NCBI GenBank assembly: GCA_964645285.1
Contig: CAZYDR010000078.1
Location: 1 to 17,497 of the forward strand
Source of the DNA: JAYZAP01 sp964645285
GTDB lineage: Bacteria; Pseudomonadota; Alphaproteobacteria; JAAXGF01
Direction: 5' to 3'
Length of the DNA stretch: 17,497 bases
Made by a program: the position numbers and the translations under genes. Below the pieces are notes generated by a model that saw only the letters and a program-made list of their open reading frames with translations, did no database searches and was not told the DNA's origin. Positions 1 to 6,855 of the stretch are shown piece after piece; positions within the stretch are counted from its first letter, which is position 1, and each line of letters starts with the position of its first letter.

Positions 1-191
1 AGAGCCGCGCCGGTACCCACGGCAACGACCCGCACTTGGATGCCCGTAGCGGCGGTGAATTGGGGCAATAGATGGTCGAACAGCCCGGAATTGGCCGTCG
101 AAGTGGTCGAGGCCAAGGTGATGAAACGCTCGCCTGCGTAGACTGGCGCCGCCATGACCAACAGAAGGGTAAGGAGAAGCCACCTTACCAT
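1..191 (-). CDS. tupA: Tungstate ABC transporter substrate-binding protein TupA (5' part only)
   Basis: Only the first 63 or so codons lie in the window; the gene runs off the left edge. Reading from the ATG at 191, the product opens with a signal peptide (basic MVRW, a hydrophobic stretch, then a likely cut after PVYA) and then shows LASTTSTANSG, FDHLLPQF and a VVAVGTG-type segment. These are hallmarks of the TupA branch of periplasmic oxyanion-binding proteins, which capture tungstate with very high affinity. The start overlaps the end of the ATPase gene by 7 bases (ttATGGTAA), so the two are probably translationally coupled. The order permease-ATPase-binding protein fits a tup operon. The tungstate rather than molybdate call rests on the TTST motif and on the TupB-like permease; ligand specificity is not proven from 63 residues. 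Confidence 0.85.
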   Translation of the reverse strand, partial: MVRWLLLTLLLVMAAPVYAGERFITLASTTSTANSGLFDHLLPQFTAATGIQVRVVAVGTGAA

Positions 192-904
192 AACAGTTCA
201 CCCTCTAGAAAAGCCGCTGCCTCGCGGCTGCGCGGCGCGGCGAAAAAATCCGCCGCAGGGCCACTTTCGACCAGACGGCCGTGATGGAGGAACAGCACTT
301 CGTCGGCCAGCCGGTGGGCCTGGCTGAGATCATGGGTGGTCATGACCACCTTAGCGCCCGACTGGTGGACCCCATGAATGGCCTGTTCGATGGCCCGGGT
401 CGCCGCCGGATCAAGGCTCGCGGTCGGCTCGTCGAGGAACAATACTTCGGGCTCAAGCGCCCAGGCCCGAGCTAGCGCCAGGCGCTGCTGCTCGCCAGAC
501 GAGAGCGACCGCGCCGGACGCCGGGCGATGGCGTCGAGACCGACCCGGGCCAGGGCCTGCTCGGCCCGCGCCACTCGCTGGGCCCGGGGCACACCATTAA
601 GCGCCAGGGCATAGACCACATTGGCCAGGGCGGAGCGACGCAGCATGACCGGATTCTGAAACACCATGGCCTGGTGGCGCGGCGTATCCTGCGACCCTGG
701 TCCGGCCCAGCGTACCGCGCCGCTGGTGGGCTGCAGCAGGCCGTGACAAAGCCGTAGGGTCAAACTCTTGCCGGCGCCGTTGGGGCCAAGAATCACCGTG
801 CGCGGCCCGGCCGCCAGGGTGAACGAGAGATTGTTCAGCAGCGACGTACCGCCGACGGCAAACGCCACATCGTCGAAAGCGAGAGGCAGTAAAGGAGATT
901 CCAT
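185..904 (-). CDS. tupC: Tungstate ABC transporter ATP-binding protein TupC
   Basis: The 239-residue ATPase has a complete ABC set: Walker A GPNGAGKS (residues 40-47), Q-loop Q83, signature LSSGEQQ (134-140), Walker B VLFLDEP (154-160) and switch histidine H191 in TTHD. It would power import of tungstate across the inner membrane together with the permease just upstream. Three bases separate it from tupB, and its last codons overlap the tupA start, which indicates one transcript. Its length is short, with no C-terminal regulatory (TOBE/MOP-like) domain of the ModC kind, which fits Tup rather than Mod transporters. The family is certain; the substrate comes from the neighbours. Confidence 0.88.
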   Translation of the reverse strand: MESPLLPLAFDDVAFAVGGTSLLNNLSFTLAAGPRTVILGPNGAGKSLTLRLCHGLLQPTSGAVRWAGPGSQDTPRHQAMVFQNPVMLRRSALANVVYALALNGVPRAQRVARAEQALARVGLDAIARRPARSLSSGEQQRLALARAWALEPEVLFLDEPTASLDPAATRAIEQAIHGVHQSGAKVVMTTHDLSQAHRLADEVLFLHHGRLVESGPAADFFAAPRSREAAAFLEGELLW

Positions 905-907
905 GAT

Positions 908-1612
908 TTAAGCCCCCCGCGCCCGTGCCACACCGCGCACGGCCTGGGCGGCGCCGGTGACGCCGAGGGCCAGCACCAGCAACACCATGCCCAAGGCCAG
1001 GGCCAACACCAGATTACCCTTGCTGGTCTCGAGCGCGATAGCCGTGGTCATGACCCGAGTGGCATGGTCGATGTTGCCGCCGACGATCATCACCGCACCG
1101 ACCTCGGCGATGGCCCGGCCGAAGCCGGCGAGGACCACGGTCACAAGGGTAAAGCGGCCGTCCCATAGCAGAGTCGCCATGGCCCGGCCCGGGCCGGCGC
1201 CGAGGGAGCGGAGCTGGTCGCCGTATTCATCCCACTGATCCTCGACCACCTGGCGCGTCAGGGCGGCGATAATCGGCGTGATCAGCACCCACTGGGCAAT
1301 AATCATGGCCGCCGGCGTAAACAGCAGACCGAACACCCCGAGTGGCCCGGCCCGCGACAGCATGAGATAGACCATCAGCCCGACCACCACCGGCGGCAAT
1401 CCCATGAGGGCGTCGAGCAGGGCCGCCGCAGCGCCCCGGCCGGGAAAACGGAACAAGGCGACGGCGGCCCCGAGCGGCAGACCAATGGCAACCGCCAGGG
1501 CGACAGCGGACAGGCTGACCCCCAGACTGAGGCCGACAATCTCGAGAAGCTCGGCGTCTAGCGCCGCGATCAAGGACAGGGCCGTAGCCAACGCGGCGCC
1601 CATTTCGGTCAT
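908..1612 (-). CDS. tupB: Tungstate ABC transporter permease TupB
   Basis: This 234-residue integral membrane protein has about five to six hydrophobic segments and the binding-protein-dependent transport permease fold. Family-typical stretches are VSLSAVALAVAIGLPLG near the N terminus, the GMPPVVVGL-like LMGLPPVVVGLMVYL, the EAA-type cytoplasmic loop around LRSLGAGPGRAMATLLWDGR, GFGRAIAEVGAVMIVGGNI, and MTTAIALETSKGNL, which is very typical of TupB. It forms the membrane channel for tungstate with TupC. It is the first gene of the minus-strand tup operon; upstream lies an AT-rich gap shared with a divergent gene. No strong Shine-Dalgarno sequence precedes the ATG at 1612; a second in-frame ATG at codon 4 is possible. 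Confidence 0.87.
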   Translation of the reverse strand: MTEMGAALATALSLIAALDAELLEIVGLSLGVSLSAVALAVAIGLPLGAAVALFRFPGRGAAAALLDALMGLPPVVVGLMVYLMLSRAGPLGVFGLLFTPAAMIIAQWVLITPIIAALTRQVVEDQWDEYGDQLRSLGAGPGRAMATLLWDGRFTLVTVVLAGFGRAIAEVGAVMIVGGNIDHATRVMTTAIALETSKGNLVLALALGMVLLVLALGVTGAAQAVRGVARARGA

Positions 1613-1780
1613 GGCGCATTACTCATGGAATTAATTGGTAACTGCATTTTTATGTCTTTAACGTCGATTAAATACGAAATCTAGAGATATACGTAATAAT
1701 CACACGCTTTTTCCGGGCCATGACAATCGAATCGTCGACTGATACCTTCGACCTCCCGCTCACTCTCCATACATAGGGCC
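1613..1780. other. Divergent intergenic region, tupB / SMP-30 gene
   Basis: A 168-base gap, clearly more AT-rich than the genes on either side, must hold the promoters of the tup operon (leftward) and of the SMP-30-like gene (rightward). I see no convincing operator or riboswitch. It contains a 12-base direct repeat GGGCCATGACAA (1715-1726 and 1776-1787); the second copy spans the start codon of the SMP-30-like gene. The first copy opens an 18-codon reading frame (1720-1776) that ends just before that start. Confidence 0.5.
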
Positions 1781-2689
1781 ATGACAAACTTTCTCATTTT
1801 CGACGAGCGCTTCCGCGCGCTGATTGACGAGACCCAATCCTTCGAGACGTTGGGCGACGGTTTCCAATTCACCGAAGGCGCCACCTGGCATCCTGGAGAG
1901 GGCCACGTGACCTTTACGGACATTCCTTCGAGCCGCATTCACCGGTGGCATCCGGCGCGCGGCGAAATGGAAACCCTGCGCGACCCGTCGAACATGACCA
2001 ATGGCACGACCTACGATCACCAAGGCCGCCTGCTCATGTGTGAACACGAGACCAGCCGGGTGACGCGCCTCGAAACCGACGGCGCAATCACCGTGTTGGC
2101 CGACAGTTGGCAGGGCAGCGAACTCAACAGCCCCAATGATATCGTGGTCGACGACCATGGCGCGATTTGGTTCACCGACCCACTCTATGGGCGGCAAGAA
2201 GGCACCGGGGCCGTGCGCGAGCCAGGCCTGCCGTTCACGGGATTTTTCAAAATCGATCCCCAGGGCGTGCTGCATCTCATGGCCGACGACTACGACGGTC
2301 CCAACGGCCTGTGCTTCTCACCGGACAAGCAACGGCTCTATGTCAACGACAGCGAGATCGAGCACATTCGCGCCTACGACGCGGGGCCGGACGGCAGCGT
2401 CACCGGCGGCGCCATATTCGCGTTACCGTACAATGACGGCACTCTCGGCGCCGGCTCACCGGACGGCATGAAGGTCGACGCCGCCGGCAATGTCTGGTGT
2501 ACCTGCCCCGGCGGCATTCAGGTGTTCGACCCCGATGGCACGGTACTCGGCGCGGTACTGACGCCGCAGCAGACGGCTAATTTCTGCTTCGGAGGGGATG
2601 ATTTGCGGACCCTGTTCACATGCTCGCAAACGGCCTTCTACAGCATCCGCCTACGTCAGGCCGGCCACGCCATTTACAGTCCGGCTTAA
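1781..2689 (+). CDS. SMP-30/gluconolactonase/LRE family protein
   Basis: A 302-residue, six-bladed beta-propeller enzyme of the SMP-30/gluconolactonase family, metal-dependent sugar-lactone hydrolases. The divalent-metal ligands can be placed by motif: E32 (FTEGATWHP), N175 (DGPNGLCFSPD) and D228 (SPDGMKVD), with N119 in LNSPNDIVVD at the usual substrate position. IWFTDPLYG and LYVNDSE are also family signatures. No signal peptide is present, so it is probably cytoplasmic. Its stop codon is one base from the stop of a convergent gene fragment. The actual lactone (gluconolactone, a xylono- or arabinolactone, or another) cannot be told from sequence, and nothing next to it forms a sugar pathway. 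Confidence 0.87.
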   Translation: MTNFLIFDERFRALIDETQSFETLGDGFQFTEGATWHPGEGHVTFTDIPSSRIHRWHPARGEMETLRDPSNMTNGTTYDHQGRLLMCEHETSRVTRLETDGAITVLADSWQGSELNSPNDIVVDDHGAIWFTDPLYGRQEGTGAVREPGLPFTGFFKIDPQGVLHLMADDYDGPNGLCFSPDKQRLYVNDSEIEHIRAYDAGPDGSVTGGAIFALPYNDGTLGAGSPDGMKVDAAGNVWCTCPGGIQVFDPDGTVLGAVLTPQQTANFCFGGDDLRTLFTCSQTAFYSIRLRQAGHAIYSPA

Positions 2690-2690
2690 A

Positions 2691-2960
2691 TCAAAAGGCG
2701 CCGGTGCTGAGTTGCCGGGCGATATAGGTCATCTGGTTTTCTTGACTATCCGCATCGGGGGTGCCGACGAAGGCTACTACCATGTCCCGTGACGGCGAGA
2801 CGTAGAGCCCCTGGCCGCCGTAGCCACCCTTGAAGAAATCGCCGTCTTCCATAACGAAATCCCACTGGTAGGTGTTGTGGTGGGGCTGCTCGCCCAGTTC
2901 TTCGGTCAGTTTCGGGCCGATGGAGCCGCCCATGCTCAACGGCGTGGTCAACGCCGCCAT
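2691..2960 (-). pseudogene. C-terminal fragment of a beta-lactamase-type serine hydrolase
   Basis: The open frame is 89 residues, but only the last 75 or so look like protein with a known family: YQWDFVMEDGDFF, KGGYGGQGLYVSPSRDM and VVAFVGT match the C-terminal part of beta-lactamase-related (class C/penicillin-binding-like) serine hydrolases, with KGGYGGQ in the place of the KTG-like box. The catalytic SxxK and Tyr motifs and some 300 residues that should precede it are missing, and no other minus-strand frame to the right supplies them. Homology stops near 2920-2935, exactly where an AsmA coding sequence begins on the opposite strand. I read this as a deletion or rearrangement relic (or an assembly join), not a functional gene. 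Confidence 0.68.
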
Positions 2961-3864
2961 TCAACAGCTGGCCATGGCCGGCGGCGCGGTTGATACCCAG
3001 GTCATCATCGATGCGTCCGGGCCTCGGGCGGCGCTGGCCTATAAGGCGGCCATCGCCAACATGGAGGCGCTGCCCCTGCTGCAAACCTTCGCCGGCACCG
3101 GCCGGTTGAGCGGCACCGCCAACTTCAACGCCCAGGGCCAGGCCACGGGCGCCAGCGAGCGGCAGTTGGTCGAAACCCTCAACGGCAGCGGCAGCTTTGC
3201 TTTCCTCGACGGCGCCATCCACGGCGTCAACATTGCCGAGACCATCCGCAGTCTGGGCGAGATGGGATTCGGTGAGGACGGCCCGCCCCAGAAGACCGAC
3301 TTCGCCAAAATCAGCGGCACGGTCACCATTGTCGACGGCCTGCTGGACAACCGTGATTTCCAGATGTTGGCGCCGTTGTTACGGGTCAGCGGCGCCGGCC
3401 TCGTGCCCCTGCTACCGCAACCCGTGGATTACGAAGCCGAACTCAAACTGGTCGCCTCAACCGAGGGCCAGGGCGGCGACGCGGCCTTGGCCGGCCTACC
3501 CATCCCGGTGAGCATTACCGGCCCCTGGTCCGATCCGTCTTACGGTGTCGATTGGGGCGCCGTGCTGGGCGCCGCGGCTCTCGACCCCGCACGTCTCGCC
3601 GCCATGCCCGACAGCATGCTTGAGGCCGCGACGGGTTTCGGCGTCGACCTGCCCCTGCCCGGCCTCAGCGGCGGTGACGGCGAAGGCCTGGGTGGGTTGC
3701 TCGATGCGGTAACCGGTGGTGGCGAAAGCGAAGGTCTAGGCGGTCTGCTCGACGCGGTGACCGGCGGCGGTTCGGAAGAATCCACAAGCGACGAACCCGC
3801 CGAGGAATCCGTCAATCCCATGGAGGAAGCCGGCGATGCGCTCAATAGTCTGTTCGGCAATTAG
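2932..3864 (+). CDS. AsmA family protein, C-terminal part only (N-terminally truncated)
   Basis: The frame is open from a GTG at 2872, but recognisable AsmA sequence starts only around the ATG at 2932 (LNGVVNAAIQQLAM). It continues through LSGTANFNAQGQATG, LNGSGSFAFLDGAIHGVNIAETIRS, DFAKISGTVTIVDG and GAGLVPLLPQPVDYE, all typical of the C-terminal domain of AsmA proteins, which are large envelope proteins with an N-terminal membrane anchor linked to phospholipid and outer-membrane homeostasis. At about 310 residues it lacks the anchor and several hundred residues, and no ribosome binding site precedes either start, so it is probably a relic. The C terminus carries two copies of a 16-residue Gly/Leu-rich unit and an acidic tail (EESTSDEPAEES). 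The break with the serine-hydrolase fragment is near 2930. Confidence 0.65.
   Translation: MLNGVVNAAIQQLAMAGGAVDTQVIIDASGPRAALAYKAAIANMEALPLLQTFAGTGRLSGTANFNAQGQATGASERQLVETLNGSGSFAFLDGAIHGVNIAETIRSLGEMGFGEDGPPQKTDFAKISGTVTIVDGLLDNRDFQMLAPLLRVSGAGLVPLLPQPVDYEAELKLVASTEGQGGDAALAGLPIPVSITGPWSDPSYGVDWGAVLGAAALDPARLAAMPDSMLEAATGFGVDLPLPGLSGGDGEGLGGLLDAVTGGGESEGLGGLLDAVTGGGSEESTSDEPAEESVNPMEEAGDALNSLFGN
3682..3777 (+). repeat. Two tandem 48-base coding repeats in the AsmA fragment
   Basis: The unit EGLGGLLDAVTGGG plus two spacer residues occurs twice in a row (from 3682 and from 3730). The two DNA copies differ at several third codon positions (for example ctg/cta, gat/gac, gta/gtg) while the peptide is unchanged, so the duplication is not very recent and the peptide was kept by selection for some time. 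Confidence 0.8.
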
Positions 3865-3879
3865 GAAAGGGTACCCGGC

Positions 3880-4287
3880 ATGAGAACCGGCGGCGGCCAA
3901 TGCGGCGAACTGCGCTACGAAAGCGCGGAGGAGCCAATTGAAATCCACGTCTGCCATTGCCGGAAATGCCGCAAGCAATCCGCCTCGGCGTTCGGCATAT
4001 CGGTCATTGTCCCGGCCGGTAGTTTTCGGGTAACCCAGGGGACGCCGCATTTCTGGTCCCGCCCGGCCGACAGTGGCGGCGGGGTCAAATGCGCTTTCTG
4101 CCCGACCTGCGGCTCGCGCCTGTGGCACCAGGATGCCGAGGGCGCGGAGAACACCCTCAGCATCAAGGGCGGATCCCTGGACGAACCACCCGACATCGCC
4201 GCGTCGAACCACATCTGGACCTCGCGCAAACTGCCCGGCGTGGTGATACCGGACGGCGTCCGGCAATCCCCGAAAGAGCCCGACTAG
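3880..4287 (+). CDS. GFA-domain (Mss4-like) zinc protein
   Basis: A 135-residue protein of the glutathione-dependent formaldehyde-activating enzyme/CENP-V fold family. The zinc cysteines visible are C25, C27 and C30 (CHCRKC), C74 and C77 (FCPTCGSRLW), and C8 (GQCGELRY). Most members begin with GGCxCG; here the first of that cysteine pair is a glycine (GGGQCG), so one structural zinc ligand seems to be missing. It starts 15 bases after the AsmA fragment behind a GGAAAGG ribosome binding site and converges on the TPR gene, sharing a four-base overlap at the stops. Many GFA proteins have no demonstrated formaldehyde activity, so a link to the formate dehydrogenase in this window is only a possibility. 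Confidence 0.85.
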   Translation: MRTGGGQCGELRYESAEEPIEIHVCHCRKCRKQSASAFGISVIVPAGSFRVTQGTPHFWSRPADSGGGVKCAFCPTCGSRLWHQDAEGAENTLSIKGGSLDEPPDIAASNHIWTSRKLPGVVIPDGVRQSPKEPD

Positions 4288-5351
4288 CTGCCGTTACGAA
4301 TACTGCCGGCGCGGGCTTCCAGAGCGGCGGCTTCGTCTGCCCGGTCCGTGGCTCGCAGCAATGCGGCATAGTTTTTCAGGCTTTGGGCGATGCTGAAGTG
4401 ATCCGGGCCCAGAGAGCGCTCGAGCACGCCGATGGCCTCTTTGAACATGGGTTCGGCCTCGTCGAAGCGGCCCTGGCCGGTCATCAGCGCCGCCAACTGG
4501 TCGAGGCTCTGGGCGACATCGGGGTGATCCGGGCCGAGCAGGCGTTGGCGCAGATCGAGGGCCCGGTGATAGAGCGCCTCGGCGGTGACCGGCCGTTCCA
4601 TGGCCAAGTGCAACCCGGCCAGATTATTGACCAGGGTGGCGACGTTGGGGTGCTCGGGGCCAAATGCGTTCTCGATAATCGACAGCGCCCGCATGTACAG
4701 GGGCTCGGCCTCGGGGAACCGCTCCATGGACTGATAGAGCTTGGCCAGGTTGTTGAGGCTGGCCGCAACGTCCGTGTGCATGGGCCCGAAGACCCGCTCG
4801 CGGATTTCCAGGGCGCGGCTCTGCATGACCTCGACCTCGGCATACTGGCCCCGTTCGCGATAGAGTTCGGCGAGATTGTTGAGACTGATAGCCACGTCCG
4901 GATGGTTGGGGCCGAGCACATTTTTCCAGATCGCCAGCGACCGATGGTATAGCGCCTCAGCCTCATCGAGCCGCCCCTGGCTACGGTAAAGCGCCGCCAG
5001 ATTATTCAGCGCCGTGGCTACGTCCGGGTGCTCGGGGCCGAACATCTTCTCGAAGGTGGCGAGAACCTGACTGTAGAGCACCTCGGCCTCATCGAGACGG
5101 CCCAGGGACTTGTAGAGCAGCGCCATGGCGTTGTGCAGACTGGCGGTAATCGGATGGTGGGGGCCGTACCGGCTCTCGCTCTCGACCAGGGTCTCTTCGA
5201 CCAGCGGCAGAGCGTCGTGGAATCGGCCCTGGCGGTAAAGCTCGCCAATCTCGGCAAACGCAGCCTCGTAATCGTGGGACTCGGCCAGGACCGCGGCGGG
5301 CCAAAGACCCGCGAGCAGCACAACAATCGCCAGCCAACGGCGAGCCGCCAT
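4284..5351 (-). CDS. Exported tetratricopeptide-repeat protein (kinesin-light-chain/nephrocystin-like TPR)
   Basis: A 355-residue protein with a clear signal peptide (MAARRW, hydrophobic core, likely cut after AVLA at residue 23), so it should act in the periplasm. The rest is an array of 42-residue TPR units starting GPxHPDVAxSLNNLAxLY at residues 63, 105, 147, 189, 231, 273 and 315, preceded by a half unit (residues 29-60). The last unit is degenerate. Such arrays bind proteins or peptides; no enzymatic domain is attached and no partner can be named. The start is well supported: AAGGAG lies six bases before the ATG. It is transcribed towards the GFA gene. At DNA level it appears as a diverged repeat of period 126 bases over about 4300-5170. 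Confidence 0.86.
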   Translation of the reverse strand: MAARRWLAIVVLLAGLWPAAVLAESHDYEAAFAEIGELYRQGRFHDALPLVEETLVESESRYGPHHPITASLHNAMALLYKSLGRLDEAEVLYSQVLATFEKMFGPEHPDVATALNNLAALYRSQGRLDEAEALYHRSLAIWKNVLGPNHPDVAISLNNLAELYRERGQYAEVEVMQSRALEIRERVFGPMHTDVAASLNNLAKLYQSMERFPEAEPLYMRALSIIENAFGPEHPNVATLVNNLAGLHLAMERPVTAEALYHRALDLRQRLLGPDHPDVAQSLDQLAALMTGQGRFDEAEPMFKEAIGVLERSLGPDHFSIAQSLKNYAALLRATDRADEAAALEARAGSIRNGS

Positions 5352-5422
5352 GGAGAACTCCTTTCCGCCTTGAACGTGTCAGACCCTAACGGAGCGCTTC
5401 CATGGCAGCAAGCCGGGGAAAC

Positions 5423-5818
5423 CTAATGGCGATAACGCAGGCGGATGACCAGGCCGTTAGAGGCGTCGATCTTGAGGAACACGTTGCGGCCGAAGGAATC
5501 CTTGGCCTGGGCGTGATAGACGTCGCCGCGCAGGGTCAGGTGGCGGATGTGGCGGAAGTGCTGCCGCCTGAGTATGCGTTTTACCGCCCGCTGGGGCATG
5601 GCCTGGAATTGCCGGTGGTCATGGCGGTGGCGGTCGAACGAACCCTGGGGCAGGAAGAACTGGAAATCGAACTGGGGAAAGCCGTTGTGGCGGCTGTAGC
5701 CGTTTCCGTTACTGCCTTTGCCGCTACTGTGAGCCTCGGCCTCAAGGGGCGCGGTGAGAACCATGACGGCGGCGACGGCGGCGGTCAGCAGAACGGGCTT
5801 GAGCAAGGGCGTTTTCAT
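5423..5818 (-). CDS. Small exported protein with PepSY-like C-terminal domain
   Basis: I choose the ATG at 5818, giving 131 residues, because it begins a good signal peptide (MKTPLLKP, then a long Ala/Val core, likely cut after EAEA at residue 29) and has GGAG about eight bases upstream; a longer in-frame start adds an unconvincing tail. After the signal come a Gly/Ser/Asn linker, an aromatic and His/Arg-rich stretch (FDRHRHDHRQF), and a C-terminal half with the pattern RAVKRILRRQHFRHIRHL, DVYHAQAKD, GRNVFLKIDASNGLVI. That pattern resembles the PepSY-like fold found in many small periplasmic proteins of alphaproteobacteria. Function unknown; the histidines could bind metal, which is speculation. 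It lies divergent to fdhD. Confidence 0.72.
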   Translation of the reverse strand: MKTPLLKPVLLTAAVAAVMVLTAPLEAEAHSSGKGSNGNGYSRHNGFPQFDFQFFLPQGSFDRHRHDHRQFQAMPQRAVKRILRRQHFRHIRHLTLRGDVYHAQAKDSFGRNVFLKIDASNGLVIRLRYRH

Positions 5819-5937
5819 GACTGGTCTCCATTGGCAAGGGTTGTCGTAATCGATGAACCTCACTTTGCCAGCACCGCCCTGAGCCCAGCCTGAACGGCCC
5901 ATTCATCTCCGGTTCATGGCCCCGGCGACAGCGGACC

Positions 5938-5966
5938 TTGGCGGCGCGCCCTTTCCGCGTCATATT
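5938..5966 (+). promoter_or_regulatory. Possible sigma70-type promoter for fdhD-mobA
   Basis: TTGGCG (5938-5943) and CATATT (5961-5966) are separated by exactly 17 bases, each matching four of six consensus positions. Transcription would begin close to 5973-5974, i.e. on the fdhD ATG, which would make a leaderless message; no Shine-Dalgarno sequence is visible before that ATG. The match is modest and could be chance. Confidence 0.28.
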
Positions 5967-5973
5967 CATCTCT

Positions 5974-6855
5974 ATGAGCAGCTATCTGTTGAAACCCGAT
6001 CCGACCAATCTGCGTTTGACCGAGCGTGTCACCGGCATCGACCACGAGGGCCGGGCCATGGAGACCTCAGTGGTGGTCGAGCGGCCGTTGACGCTTTATC
6101 TCAACGGCCAGGAAATCGTCACCATGATGACGATCTGCGATTTCCCCGACTATCTCGCCGTCGGTTATCTGCTGAACCAGAACATGCTGCGCGCCGACGA
6201 TACCATCACCGCCATCGACTTCGACGAGGACATCGAGACCGTGGTGGTGCGGACCGAGCGCAAGACCGATTTCGAAGACAAACTGCAAAAGAAGACCCTG
6301 ACCTCGGGCTGCGCTCAGGGCACCGCCTTCGGCGACGTCATGGAGCGCTTCGAGAACATCGAGCTCGATGCTACGGCGACCCTCAAAACCTCGTGGATCT
6401 ACGCCCTCTCCAAGACCATCAACACCACCGAGAGTCTTTATCTCGCAGCCGGGGCCATCCACGGCTGCGTGCTCTGCGAGGAGGACCGGCCGTTGCTCTA
6501 TATGGAGGACGTCGGCCGCCACAACGCCATCGACAAGATTGCCGGCTACATGTTTCTCGAAGGCCTGACCTCGACGGACAAATCGTTCTACACCACCGGC
6601 CGGCTGACCAGCGAGATGGTCATCAAGACCGTTCAGATGGAGATCCCCATCCTCATATCGCGCTCGGGCTTCACCGCCTGGGGGGTCGAGTTGGCGCGCC
6701 AGGCCGGACTCACCCTGATCGGCCGGGCCAAGGGCAAGCGCTTCATCGCCCTGGCCGGCGAGGATCGTATTATCTTCGACGCCGACAGCGCCAAGGTCTT
6801 GGACGAACCCGCCATCCTGGGCCGCAAAGCAAGCCACACCGACGATGCCGCGTGA
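5974..6855 (+). CDS. fdhD: Formate dehydrogenase accessory sulfurtransferase FdhD
   Basis: A 293-residue FdhD, which moves sulfur from a cysteine desulfurase to the Mo/W-bis-MGD cofactor before insertion into formate dehydrogenase. Family motifs: VVERPLTLYLNGQEIVTMM (35-52), TSGCAQGTAFGD with the conserved C113, and MEDVGRHNAIDKIAGY (177-190). Classical FdhD (E. coli) has a CxxC in the C113 loop; here that is CAQG, with a single cysteine, while a CxxC appears further on at C165/C168 (HGCVLCEED), just before the VGRHNA motif. I use the ATG at 5974; a TTG at 5938 is also in frame but adds residues unlike the family. The gene overlaps mobA by 11 bases, so both are made together for maturation of the formate dehydrogenase encoded to the right. 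Confidence 0.93.
   Translation: MSSYLLKPDPTNLRLTERVTGIDHEGRAMETSVVVERPLTLYLNGQEIVTMMTICDFPDYLAVGYLLNQNMLRADDTITAIDFDEDIETVVVRTERKTDFEDKLQKKTLTSGCAQGTAFGDVMERFENIELDATATLKTSWIYALSKTINTTESLYLAAGAIHGCVLCEEDRPLLYMEDVGRHNAIDKIAGYMFLEGLTSTDKSFYTTGRLTSEMVIKTVQMEIPILISRSGFTAWGVELARQAGLTLIGRAKGKRFIALAGEDRIIFDADSAKVLDEPAILGRKASHTDDAA

Noticed and set aside
1630..1641. AATTAATT palindrome upstream of tupB as an operator
   Set aside because: Eight AT-only bases in an AT-rich gap are expected by chance, and they do not resemble a known Mo/W regulator site.
2746..3222. Missing part of the serine hydrolase in another minus-strand frame
   Set aside because: The frames here are antisense to the AsmA coding sequence and show no beta-lactamase motifs.
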